The notes beneath the pieces were generated by a model, which did no database searches, was not told the DNA's origin, and saw only the letters and a program-made list of their open reading frames with translations. A DNA stretch of 64,000 nucleotides from DATLMR01 sp964615905 (lineage in GTDB: Bacteria; Acidobacteriota; Blastocatellia; UBA7656). The stretch lies in NCBI GenBank assembly GCA_964615905.1, contig CAZTUB010000019.1:1-64000 (forward strand). Reading direction: 5' to 3'. Position numbers and translations under genes: made by a program. Numbering within the stretch: position 1 is the stretch's first letter; each line of letters begins with the position of its first letter. Of the stretch, positions 23,347 to 31,927 are shown piece by piece.

Positions 23347-24177
23347 ATAAAGTCTCAATTCGCAAAATCGGCTGTTGCAACTCTTCTGTTCATCTGCCTG
23401 GCACAGGTTTCTGCGCTCGCGCAGACCGGAGTGCAGCGCGAGTCTATCCTTAAGGCGGCCGAGCTGCACTTCAGCAAAGGCGAAGCCTGCCTGGCTTCGG
23501 GCGACGTCGAGTGCGCGCGGCGCGAGTTTGACAGCGCGATAGACGCCTTTCTCGATCAGGGGGTCGACCTTCGCGCCGACGAGCAGTTGCACGCTTCGTG
23601 GCGCGATATGATAGAGAAGATCAACCGCCATCAGGCGGCTGCCTTCAACGACCAGAAGGCGCAGGCGTGGAAGACACAGGAGTTTGACGGGCGGCCTGAG
23701 ACACTGGTGGCCGAAGAGGCAGAGATCGAATACGAGCAGCGGACCGGCCCGCTTTCGCCCAAAGAGTTTCAAGACCGCTTCGCGCGGCTTCGCTCGCAGT
23801 TCAAAGAGAAATACTCGCGCGACATCGTATTGACGGGCGCAGACCACGGCGAGCACCGCCGCCTTTACGGGAAGGGGAGCGCCTTCGACGTGCGGGCGCG
23901 CGATCTCACGCGCGAGCAGGTGACGTTCATAATATCGGAGGGGAACAAGCTCGGCCTCCGTATCAAAGACTTTTCGACCTGGCAAAAGGTCGCGGCCCAC
24001 AACCAGCGGTCTCAAGAGCTGGGACGCCCGCTCGATACGTACGCCACGGGGCTGCACCTGCACATCGACCGTATGATGCCGTCGGGCAAAGCGCGTATGG
24101 TCGCAAAGCCTGTCGCAAAGACCGAGCGGTCCAGGAAAGAGTCCGGCGGTGAAAAGAGCGGCGAGAAGCTGAATTGA
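23347..24177 (+). CDS. Secreted M15-like peptidase with a non-canonical start codon
   Basis: In frame upstream of the only usable GTG (23431) the sequence encodes a perfect signal peptide, KSQFAKSAVATLLFICLAQV then SALAQ, but no ATG, GTG or TTG precedes it. AGGAAT lies 5 to 8 bases before ATC-ATA at 23344-23349, so translation probably begins at ATA or ATC. The mature part has a helical N-terminus and a C-terminal domain with TGADHGEHRR, GKGSAFDVRA and LHLHIDRM. The H...D...H set resembles M15 (DD-carboxypeptidase-like) zinc ligands, although the H-to-D spacing is longer than usual. It would act on cell wall outside the cytoplasm. Confidence 0.65.
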   Translation: MKSQFAKSAVATLLFICLAQVSALAQTGVQRESILKAAELHFSKGEACLASGDVECARREFDSAIDAFLDQGVDLRADEQLHASWRDMIEKINRHQAAAFNDQKAQAWKTQEFDGRPETLVAEEAEIEYEQRTGPLSPKEFQDRFARLRSQFKEKYSRDIVLTGADHGEHRRLYGKGSAFDVRARDLTREQVTFIISEGNKLGLRIKDFSTWQKVAAHNQRSQELGRPLDTYATGLHLHIDRMMPSGKARMVAKPVAKTERSRKESGGEKSGEKLN

Positions 24178-24179
24178 CG

Positions 24180-24389
24180 ATGAGCTGGAACGGTGAGGAG
24201 AGAAGGTCCGGCACGGACCGCCGATTATCCGAGCGTCGCCGCACAATGAGCTATAACGTCCAGACCGTGATCGTAGTCGATGGCGTCACCTGGGTCGACA
24301 CAGAAGGCACAGACCGCCGCCGGGTGATAAGACGAAAAGAAGACCGCGAGCGGCTCGCAGCGCGGATCGCTCAATACATCCGGCCCTGA
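24180..24389 (+). CDS. Small basic hypothetical protein (69 aa)
   Basis: The product is very Arg-rich: NGEERRSGTDRRLSERRRTM followed by a short beta region (VQTVIVVDGVTWVDTEG) and a second basic helix. 'RRSGTDRR' motifs recur in small proteins of many bacteria, often near PilZ or regulatory domains. An in-frame TTG at 24174 overlaps the previous stop; I prefer the ATG at 24180. Function unknown. Confidence 0.6.
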   Translation: MSWNGEERRSGTDRRLSERRRTMSYNVQTVIVVDGVTWVDTEGTDRRRVIRRKEDRERLAARIAQYIRP

Positions 24390-24513
24390 TTTAACGAAGC
24401 CGATTCAAAGATAATTCAACCAGTTCCGACCCGCCTGAGTCTTGTAAGAAAGAATATCCCGATGCTAGCATTTTCGCGGCGTAGCGGCGGCAGTCCCTGC
24501 GCCGGGTACGACT

Positions 24514-25188
24514 ATGACCGAGAGACCTATTCAGAACATAAGATTTGACGAGCGCGGGCTGATACCTGCAATCGTGCAGGACGCGGCGAGCAGTGAGGTT
24601 ATCTCGTTCCGCTACATGGACAATGCATCGCTGCTCAAGACGCTACAGACGGGCGAGGCGACTTTTTCTATCGTGGGAGCCGGGGAAGCCGGGCCGCAGA
24701 AGTCTTTCAGGCTGATAGACGTTCGGATAAACCCCGACGGCGGGTCGCTGACAGTTCTCATCGAGCGCGATGATGCGGGAGCCGCCGAGTCTAAGCCCGT
24801 CAGCCTTCTTAGCGACATCAAGGAGGCCCAGAGCGCAAGAGGCTCGGAGGTCTCGCTTGTCGACGTGGGCTCGATGGAGTTCGGGCTCGCGATGAACAGG
24901 CTCTACTCGCTGATTACGGAGCGGCGCGACCGCAGGCCCGACGGCTCTTACACCACATACCTCTTCAACAGCGGGCTCGACAAGATCCTGAAAAAGATAG
25001 CCGAAGAATCGGGCGAGGTAATCATTGCCGCCAAAAACAGGTCGCAGCGCGAGATCACGTCAGAGCTTGCGGACCTCTATTTTCACCTGCTGGTCTTGAT
25101 GGTCGAGCGAGACGTGACGCTTGGCGACGTGCACCGCGAGCTTGAGCGCCGCGCGGCGCAGGCCCCCGGCAGGAATAATCCCGAATGA
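24514..25188 (+). CDS. HisIE-like protein with degenerate HisI and intact HisE domain
   Basis: The 224-residue protein has the two-domain order of HisIE. The N-terminus begins like HisI (ERGLIPAIVQDAASSEVISF then YMDNASLLKTLQTGEATF), but the following zinc and magnesium sites are missing: there is no W-S-R-S segment, no DCDxD (DVRINPDGGSL instead) and no cysteine at all. The C-terminus (from about 125) keeps the HisE signature, KILKKIAEESGEVIIAAKN and SELADLYFHLLVLM. It therefore probably hydrolyses phosphoribosyl-ATP but cannot perform the cyclohydrolase step. It overlaps trpE by 4 bases. Confidence 0.8.
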   Translation: MTERPIQNIRFDERGLIPAIVQDAASSEVISFRYMDNASLLKTLQTGEATFSIVGAGEAGPQKSFRLIDVRINPDGGSLTVLIERDDAGAAESKPVSLLSDIKEAQSARGSEVSLVDVGSMEFGLAMNRLYSLITERRDRRPDGSYTTYLFNSGLDKILKKIAEESGEVIIAAKNRSQREITSELADLYFHLLVLMVERDVTLGDVHRELERRAAQAPGRNNPE

Positions 25189-26669
25189 ACATGTTCATCC
25201 CTGAAAGCTATGAAGAGTTTCTGAAGCTGGCCGCCGAGGGGACTGTCGTCCCTGTGGTCAAGCGCGTGCTTGCCGACTTGCTCACGCCTGTCGCCGCTTA
25301 CCTGAAGATCGAGCGGCTCAGCCCTTACTCGTTCCTGCTCGAATCGGTCGAGGGCGGCGAGAAGGTCGCGCGGTACTCGTTTCTCGGATTCGATCCTCAC
25401 ACGATAGTCCGCAGCCGCGACCAGAATATCATCATCGAGACGGGCGAAGGCGAGGAGCAAGTCTCGCAACCCATGCTCGCGGTGCTCAGGCGCATCGCGG
25501 GCAAACACATCCCTGTCAAAGTAGCCGACCTGCCGCCTTTCGTATGCGGGGCGGTCGGCTATATGAGCTATGACGCGGTGCGGTGGTTTGAAAAAGTCCC
25601 GGACCGCCACACTGCCGAACAGGGTCTTGATGAGGCGGTGATGATGTTCTTTTCCCGGCTGATGGTCTTCGATCACGTCAGGCACCAGATTCATATCATC
25701 GCCAACATATTTACCGAAGGTAAGACGAGCGGGCTTGAAGACGATTTTCAAGAGGCGCTCTCGGACATCGAGGCGATGGAGGCGCTTCTCGGTGATCCCA
25801 TAGAGCCGCTGGCACGACCTGCCCCCCCGCAAAAAATCCCCGTCCGGTCTAACACTACAAAAGAGCAGTTCGAGGAGTCCGTGCTGCGCGCCAAAGAGTA
25901 CATCGCCTCGGGCGACATCTTTCAGGTCGTCCTGTCCCAGCGATTCGAGGTGGGGCTTTCGGCGCACCCCTTCGAGGTTTATCGCGCGCTGCGTGTCGTC
26001 AACCCTTCGCCCTACATGTTCTATTTGAAGATGGGCGATCAGGTGATACTGGGCGCGTCACCTGAGATGCTTGTGCGCGCGACGGGGCGCAGGCTTGAGT
26101 ACAGACCTATTGCGGGGACAAGACCGCGCGGGTCTACAGAGACGGAAGACCTTTTGCTGGGCGAAGAGATGCGCGCGGACGAAAAAGAGGTTGCCGAGCA
26201 CGTGATGCTCGTCGACCTCGGGCGGAACGATCTTGGGCGAGTAGCCGATTACGGCTCGGTCGAAGTGACGGAGTTGATGACGGTAGAGCGATACTCGCAC
26301 GTTATGCATCTTGTCTCGGCGATCAAGGCGAGGCTCAGGCCGGGCTTCGACAGATTTGACGCGCTCGCCGCGTGCTTCCCCGCGGGCACCGTGACTGGCG
26401 CTCCGAAGGTCCGCGCCATGGAGATCATCGACGAGCTTGAGCCTTCGCGTCGCGGCGTCTACGCGGGGTCTGTGATGTACCTGGATTATTCAGGCAATCT
26501 CGACTCGTGCATCGCGATTCGCACGATCTTCGTCAAAGACGGTCGAGCATACATACAGGCAGGGGCAGGCGTGGTAGCAGATTCGGTCCCGGAAAGCGAA
26601 TACGTCGAGACGATCAACAAGGCGCGAGCCATGCTTCAGGCGATTGACCTTGCCGAAAGGCTCGAATAG
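25185..26669 (+). CDS. trpE: Anthranilate synthase component I (TrpE)
   Basis: This 494-residue protein has the chorismate-binding enzyme motifs: SPYSFLLESVEGGEKVARYS (tryptophan-feedback site region), NPSPYMFYLKMGDQVILGAS, RPIAGTRPRG, LVDLGRNDLGRV, FPAGTVTGAPKVRAMEIIDE and GSVMYLDYSGNLDSCIAIRT. It converts chorismate plus ammonia or glutamine to anthranilate, the first step of tryptophan synthesis; the glutaminase subunit TrpG is not in the window. It starts within an ATGA overlap with the HisIE-like gene, so the two are translationally coupled. Confidence 0.95.
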   Translation: MNMFIPESYEEFLKLAAEGTVVPVVKRVLADLLTPVAAYLKIERLSPYSFLLESVEGGEKVARYSFLGFDPHTIVRSRDQNIIIETGEGEEQVSQPMLAVLRRIAGKHIPVKVADLPPFVCGAVGYMSYDAVRWFEKVPDRHTAEQGLDEAVMMFFSRLMVFDHVRHQIHIIANIFTEGKTSGLEDDFQEALSDIEAMEALLGDPIEPLARPAPPQKIPVRSNTTKEQFEESVLRAKEYIASGDIFQVVLSQRFEVGLSAHPFEVYRALRVVNPSPYMFYLKMGDQVILGASPEMLVRATGRRLEYRPIAGTRPRGSTETEDLLLGEEMRADEKEVAEHVMLVDLGRNDLGRVADYGSVEVTELMTVERYSHVMHLVSAIKARLRPGFDRFDALAACFPAGTVTGAPKVRAMEIIDELEPSRRGVYAGSVMYLDYSGNLDSCIAIRTIFVKDGRAYIQAGAGVVADSVPESEYVETINKARAMLQAIDLAERLE

Positions 26670-26700
26670 CCGGAATGCTCGAACTCAACTGCCGCGCCGA

Positions 26701-27003
26701 TCAAAACGATCTCCTGAGCGGCTCTTGCCGGGACCTGGCAAAACACTCTGTAGGGATAATTGTCTCAAGCTGACGCACTAGCTGTAAGACCGGCACGGTT
26801 GCGCCGGAGCCAGTGGGCTCCGGCCCTGCGACCTCAAGTGAGTCCGCGAAGCCTGTCGCCACTTGAAAGCCGCTGAACCCTGCGAAGCTGCCAAACCCTG
26901 CGAAGCCTGTAAACATAGCCGTGCTCGCCCCCACGCTCAAAACGAGCGCCAGCAATGCGGCCCTTGCCAGACCCAGTATATCTTTCGGGCGTGTCTCTCG
27001 CAT
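26701..27003 (-). CDS. Small secreted or membrane protein with F-A-G-F repeats
   Basis: This 100-residue product begins MRETRPKDILGLARAALLAL, a signal-like segment, then runs into a short Gly/Phe repeat (MFTGFAGFGSFAGFSGFQ). The remainder is Pro/Thr-rich and unstructured in appearance. AGAGGG precedes the ATG. I recognise no family. The repeat might arise from duplication of a short DNA unit; coding status is moderate. Confidence 0.45.
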   Translation of the reverse strand: MRETRPKDILGLARAALLALVLSVGASTAMFTGFAGFGSFAGFSGFQVATGFADSLEVAGPEPTGSGATVPVLQLVRQLETIIPTECFARSRQEPLRRSF

Positions 27004-27134
27004 GGTCTATCCCTCTGGTGGTAATACGGTCGGGGTGCGGCTGGCGGGTGCAGATTGTAAGGGGTTGCGTGCGTGTTTATGGAGTGCTGCCTGCGCCGGC
27101 AACACTCCACGGTTGGATGTAGCAATCCGGCGAA

Positions 27135-27602
27135 TCAGTTTTGAGCGTGCGAGCCGCCGCCCGCGTTCATCGTCCTCATCTTACCGAGCGGCTCGTAACC
27201 GGCATCGGCAGTCCAGCGAGCAACATCCTCGCCTTCGTGGCGGACGACCACCTGCAAGCTCTTCGCCCTGTCTTTGCCGCGCGAAGAGGTGAGCATGTTG
27301 TACCACTGGCCCGCCGCGCGCTCTTTTATGCCGGGCGGCGAGGTCATGAAATCCTGGTTGACGTTTACCACAAGCCTGTCGCCGCTCAACTCGTAATCGT
27401 TGACGCGGGCATCGAACTTGAGCATACGGTCGAGTTGTTCGGCATCAGCCGTCCCGCCCGGAAACTGGCTGGTTGAGACATTCGGGTGCGAGCCGCCGCC
27501 GCACGCGGTCGCGGCCACAATCATTGCTATCATCAGAATAAAACCGGCGCTGTTACGAGTCGCCCTAACCCAGCTTGAATCCGATTGCCAATTGATCTTC
27601 AT
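27135..27602 (-). CDS. Putative lipoprotein of unknown function
   Basis: The start at 27602 (MKINWQSDSSW) is preceded by GAGAGGGA. A signal segment (SAGFILMIAMIVAATACGGG) ends in a plausible lipobox Cys. The mature part of about 120 residues is a compact alpha/beta domain (LDRMLKFDARVNDYELSGDR, then LQVVVRHEGEDVARW). It lies between two other minus-strand envelope-type genes. No family recognised. Confidence 0.7.
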   Translation of the reverse strand: MKINWQSDSSWVRATRNSAGFILMIAMIVAATACGGGSHPNVSTSQFPGGTADAEQLDRMLKFDARVNDYELSGDRLVVNVNQDFMTSPPGIKERAAGQWYNMLTSSRGKDRAKSLQVVVRHEGEDVARWTADAGYEPLGKMRTMNAGGGSHAQN

Positions 27603-27766
27603 CAGTCCCTCTCGTCGCCTGGACTCGCGGGCCAAGATGCCCGCGTTTTAGATGGTGGTGATTATCTTTATTGTGGCGCTCGCCGTCAAATCGGTTCGCG
27701 GGTTGAAAGCCGCAAAGCCGTAAAGAGAGAGCGGTGCGGCTTTGCGGCTTTCAAATACCGCGCGGG

Positions 27767-30700
27767 CTAGAACGTGTACCGCAGCCCGAACTGCATGACG
27801 CGCGGCGTCCCCTGTATCGCTACGAAGTTGCCGAACGTATCGGGCGGCGAGCCTATATGCGAGTCGATGGAGAGGCCGAGCCCCGCGCGCCCGCCCAGCA
27901 GCGCGCCCATGCGCTGCGTGTTTGTCACGTTGAAAACCTCCCAGCGGAGCTGGAGCTTGTGGTTTTCGTTGTAAGGCATGTTGAAGCTCTTGCCAAGGCT
28001 CATATCGAGCACAACATACCCCGGCGCTCTCAGCACGTTGCGGTCGCCGCTCTCGCCGGGCTTCGCGTTGCGGAAGGTGCGATAAGCCGCCTCCGGGTCG
28101 GAGAAGAGATTGGGCGGGGCCGCCCCCCCGCGCGTCGGCGACGACTCGATAGGCCTGATCCTCACGCCGTTGCTCTGCACGTTCCAGTTCGTCGCCCACT
28201 GCGCGACATCGAACGGGGTCTGCACGGGCGCGCCTGTGTTCCAGCGAAAGATGCCTGCCAGTTGCCAGCCGCCGAGAAACGCTTCAGCGATCCCCGGCAT
28301 ATCGCTCAGGAAAGCGCGGTTGCGCCCGACGGGAAGCTCCCAGATTCCGTTGGCGTTTATGATATGACGAATGTCGAAATCCGAGACGGCGCGGTTGTCT
28401 TGAGGCCGCAGCGGGTTGAGTATAAACGCCGAGGCGTCAAACTGGTCCGCTGACTGTAGGCCCGAAGCGTCGTCAATCGATTTCGACAGCGTGTAGTTGA
28501 AGTCGAGCGAGAGATGGTCCTTGTACCTCTGGCGAATCGACAGGGTGCCCGCGTGGTAATTGGAGCTGGCGACGGTGCTGAAGACCGAAAGCGCCGCGTA
28601 CTGCGGGTGGAAGAAGGCGTTCGGCCCGACTATCGACAGGTCGTCGAGCTCCGACTGAACGAATGTCCAGTCGAGCACGTCGAAGAAATCCTGTCCGAGA
28701 AAATCTTCCCTGGCCACGATGGCATAGACCGCCTGCGTCGAGGACAAAGAAGGCTCGCCCCAGTAAACCTCGCCGAGATTCGGGAAGAGGTTTTCAAAGT
28801 AGGGGATCGGCGCGACACTGTTGAGCGGCGTGTTGCGGTCGCGCAGGTCGTGGAGCATGCCTGCGGCCGTGTACCAGTCCGTGTTCGACTTCGGATCGAC
28901 AAGGTTGTTGAGCGCCATGATGTCGCGCTGCGCGAGGAGGTTTCTGGCGAGCCGCCCGATGTAAGATGCTTCTACGAAGATGCCGCCTTTGAGCTTTCGG
29001 CCCACCGAGAGGTTCCAGCTGTAGTTGATGGGCGTTGTGATCGTATCGTCGAGCGACGATTCGATGCGCTGCGCCTCGTCGGCCGGGGTCACAAGCGGGA
29101 AGCTGAGGCCCCCCGGCAGCGTTATGCCCTCCAGCCCTCTCACGTTCTGCCCAAGCCCTTCCAGGCGCGGTGCAAGGCGGTCTGTCACGTTGTAGGTGTT
29201 GGCGGCAATCGTCTGTCTCGACGAAAAGCCGAGCGTGCTGTTCAGGTCGAATTGAACGGCGAGCTGCTGGCCTATGTAATCATTCGTGATGGCGAAGCCG
29301 CCGCGTATGACCGAATCCCCCTGGCCGCCGAAAATCTTTCTCATCCACCCGCCCTCGAAATTCGGGCTCCAGGCTATGGCCACGCGAGGCTGGAAGTTGT
29401 TCTTGTCCCACTCGTAATAACCGGGCCGGTCGTTTACCGGGCCCGATAGGTCGACCGTTATTATCTCGTTAAACGGACGCCCCTCGGCAGCGCTCGCTTT
29501 TCTCTGCTCGAAGTAATCGCCGAGGCTTACGGTCGGCTTCACCTCAAGGCCGCTCGTTTCATAAACAGGGCGGCTGAGCCCGTAACGAAGACCGAAGCTC
29601 AAGGTCAGGTCGGGCCTGAGCTTCCACGAATCCTGAACATAGAAGTCGTACTCTTCGGTGGCAAACGTGCGCGCGACGCCCTGACCTACGTCGAGCAGGT
29701 TGCCTTCGGCGTCGAAGTTGAAGTTTGCAGTGTATTCGGAGAAGCGCCCTATGACTGCCGCAAGCGCGTTTTGCAGGTTCGACGTAAACCCCGAATCTAC
29801 GTCCGCGATAGGCGAATCGAGCACCGCGCCCGACTGCTCGTAAAACGACGGGTTTGTTATAGCGTCGTCAAACGCGTTGGCGAAACTGGTGCGGGAGTTG
29901 CGAATGATTCGTATGTTTGTGCCGAACTGGAAATTGTGATTGCCGCGCAGCCATGCCACGTCGTCGGTTATGTTGTAGACGGGCGTGGTGCGGCTGACAG
30001 TGCGCGTGAAGGCGCGAGGCGAAAAGACGAATCGGAAGCTCACGGAGTTTTCCGCCGAATCGCCCTGGTCTGAAAAAGCGAGCCTGGTCAGGCCGAAGTG
30101 GAAGTTGTTCACAAGCGTGTTGCTGACCGCCCAGGTATGGCCCACGACAAAGCCGAGCGGGTGGCTCCAGAAATCGGGCGCGGGTGTGTCGGGAAACTCC
30201 GGCGCTCTGCCGTAGAGGTCCGACTGGTAATTCCCGCGCGCGAACAGCGAGTGCCTGTCGCTCAGCTTGAAGTCGAGCCGCGCGATATGCGTGTTGAGCT
30301 TTACCTTGATCGGCGCGTTGAAGCGGAACCCGCCCGTGTTCAACCCGTCGCCGGTCGTGTCGTCGTTGGCAGGGTATCTCGCCGCCGCGTCCGCGAGGAT
30401 CGCGAGCCCCACAGGGTTTACGCCAGCCTCTGGAAATATATTATTGATGTCGCTGGCCGTGAGCGTGGTGATGCCGCCCGATGCGTTTCGGTATCGCACC
30501 TCGCCGCGACCAAGGCTCGCAAGCGGAACCGTGCGCGCATCAACCGCCTCTTCGCTCGCGTCTCTGCGGCCTTCATAGTTGTAGAAGAAGAAAGCTCGCT
30601 CCCTGGCAATCGGCCCGCCGATTGACCCGCCAAAGACGTTGCGGATCAGCTTTGGCGTCGGGATCCCGTTGCGGTTGTTGAAAAAGTCGTTCGCGGAAGT

Positions 30701-31513
30701 CACGGTGTTGCGGTGAAATTCATAAAGCGAGCCGTGAAACTCGTTGGTCCCGCTCCTGGTGATGAGCGACACCTGCGCGCCGGACGAGCGCCCCTGCGCC
30801 GCATTCGGGTTTGAGGTTGTGACGCGGAACTCCTGTATCGAGTCAGGGGTCGAGCGCAGCACGCTTGAAAACGCCGCGCCGTCCAGCTCGCTCAGGCCCG
30901 TCTGCTGCTCGTTTACGTCGATGCCGTCCAGGGTTACATTCGCCTGGTCGGAACGCGAGCCCGTCACGTACCCTGTGGGCGTAACCCCCGGTTGCAAGCT
31001 CAACAGCGCGACAGGGTTGCGCCCTTCGAGCGGCAGTTGCGTGATCTGCTCTGCCACAAAGTTATTGCCGATTGTCGCGTCTTCCTTATTCAGAAGCGCT
31101 TCGCCGCTTCCGGCAGAGACGCTGACCGTCTCAGAGACGTTTCCGATCTCAAGCACGAGGTCGACGCTGGTAGGTTTCGCGACGAGCGCGCGCACGTCCG
31201 TCACGACAGCCTTCTTGAACCCCTGCGCCTCTGCTTCGACGCGGTAGCTGCCGGGCGGGATCAAGTCAAAAGTGTATATGCCCTTCTCGTTGGTGGTCTG
31301 CGTTCGGGATGCGTTAGTTTCAGTATTGATCAGCGTCACGATAGCCCCTGTTATCGCTTCGCCTTTCGCGTCGATCACCGCGCCCGTTACGGAAGAGGTG
31401 CCGGACTGCGCGGGAACACTGCCCGACAATAACAGTAATGCGAGGACCGCGCTCAACACAGGCCTTGCGCGACCCCTAAGAACGGCTCGAATATCTCGTG
31501 ATTGTCTTTTCAT
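27767..31513 (-). CDS. TonB-dependent receptor with carboxypeptidase-regulatory-like N-terminus (Oar-like)
   Basis: This is a very large outer-membrane protein of 1248 residues. After a signal peptide ending ...SVPAQ it has a carboxypeptidase-regulatory-like beta sandwich (GAVIDAKGEAITGAIVTLIN, then GIYTFDLIPPGSYRVEAEAQ), a plug domain (QITQLPLEGRNPVALLSLQP, DQANVTLDGIDVNEQ) and a long beta-barrel that ends in an aromatic residue (RVMQFGLRYTF). This architecture is greatly expanded in Acidobacteriota and resembles Myxococcus Oar. The transported substrate is unknown. A GAGAGG ribosome site precedes the ATG. Confidence 0.92.
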   Translation of the reverse strand: MKRQSRDIRAVLRGRARPVLSAVLALLLLSGSVPAQSGTSSVTGAVIDAKGEAITGAIVTLINTETNASRTQTTNEKGIYTFDLIPPGSYRVEAEAQGFKKAVVTDVRALVAKPTSVDLVLEIGNVSETVSVSAGSGEALLNKEDATIGNNFVAEQITQLPLEGRNPVALLSLQPGVTPTGYVTGSRSDQANVTLDGIDVNEQQTGLSELDGAAFSSVLRSTPDSIQEFRVTTSNPNAAQGRSSGAQVSLITRSGTNEFHGSLYEFHRNTVTSANDFFNNRNGIPTPKLIRNVFGGSIGGPIARERAFFFYNYEGRRDASEEAVDARTVPLASLGRGEVRYRNASGGITTLTASDINNIFPEAGVNPVGLAILADAAARYPANDDTTGDGLNTGGFRFNAPIKVKLNTHIARLDFKLSDRHSLFARGNYQSDLYGRAPEFPDTPAPDFWSHPLGFVVGHTWAVSNTLVNNFHFGLTRLAFSDQGDSAENSVSFRFVFSPRAFTRTVSRTTPVYNITDDVAWLRGNHNFQFGTNIRIIRNSRTSFANAFDDAITNPSFYEQSGAVLDSPIADVDSGFTSNLQNALAAVIGRFSEYTANFNFDAEGNLLDVGQGVARTFATEEYDFYVQDSWKLRPDLTLSFGLRYGLSRPVYETSGLEVKPTVSLGDYFEQRKASAAEGRPFNEIITVDLSGPVNDRPGYYEWDKNNFQPRVAIAWSPNFEGGWMRKIFGGQGDSVIRGGFAITNDYIGQQLAVQFDLNSTLGFSSRQTIAANTYNVTDRLAPRLEGLGQNVRGLEGITLPGGLSFPLVTPADEAQRIESSLDDTITTPINYSWNLSVGRKLKGGIFVEASYIGRLARNLLAQRDIMALNNLVDPKSNTDWYTAAGMLHDLRDRNTPLNSVAPIPYFENLFPNLGEVYWGEPSLSSTQAVYAIVAREDFLGQDFFDVLDWTFVQSELDDLSIVGPNAFFHPQYAALSVFSTVASSNYHAGTLSIRQRYKDHLSLDFNYTLSKSIDDASGLQSADQFDASAFILNPLRPQDNRAVSDFDIRHIINANGIWELPVGRNRAFLSDMPGIAEAFLGGWQLAGIFRWNTGAPVQTPFDVAQWATNWNVQSNGVRIRPIESSPTRGGAAPPNLFSDPEAAYRTFRNAKPGESGDRNVLRAPGYVVLDMSLGKSFNMPYNENHKLQLRWEVFNVTNTQRMGALLGGRAGLGLSIDSHIGSPPDTFGNFVAIQGTPRVMQFGLRYTF

Positions 31514-31927
31514 AGCGACCTCTCATGAAGCTGGTTCTTTTTCCACTGAACAGCTTTAACTTGCGTGGTGCTTGGCCACGATTACACGGGTATCCGGTTG
31601 AAAAGCGTTTAAATTAGGTCCAGAGCACAGCGGCCTCCCTGAATATGGTGAGGCTTTAGCAACCCGCAGCGACGTTGGGCACCTGTTTAATTATTTGTGG
31701 CGAGTCTTACCGCCCGCCTTCGACTACATCGCTTAGAAAACCTTGCCCCTTGAATTACTTGCTGAGTGATGCAACCAAAGATGGCCGTATGTTATTCCTC
31801 GATGCGGCGAGAGTCAATAGGAATGGAAAGAGATGAAGGGCTGAGGACTGAGTGAGGCGCAGGCCCGTGCTTGATACGAAATCCGGTTGCAAACCGGGTG
31901 CGGCCACTCAGTCCCCAGACCTTGAGA
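31514..31927. other. 414-bp intergenic region with a nested hairpin
   Basis: No gene is visible. The notable structure is at 31841-31918, described separately. A shorter CGTGG...CCACG inverted repeat lies near 31564. The promoter of the TonB receptor gene should be on the left side of this region; I could not fix it. Confidence 0.4.
31841..31918. repeat. Nested inverted repeat downstream of a secreted-protein operon
   Basis: CTGAGGACTGAGTG (31841-31854) is complementary to CACTCAGTCCCCAG (31905-31918) at 13 of 14 positions. Inside it CCGGTT-gca-AACCGG (31883-31897) forms a second perfect hairpin. It directly follows the stop of the leftward gene ending at 31928, so it may act as a terminator or be a small mobile repeat. 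Confidence 0.55.

Noticed and set aside
23221..24246. 341-codon minus-strand frame
   Set aside because: It is antisense to the M15-like gene and consists mostly of Arg, Leu and Pro.
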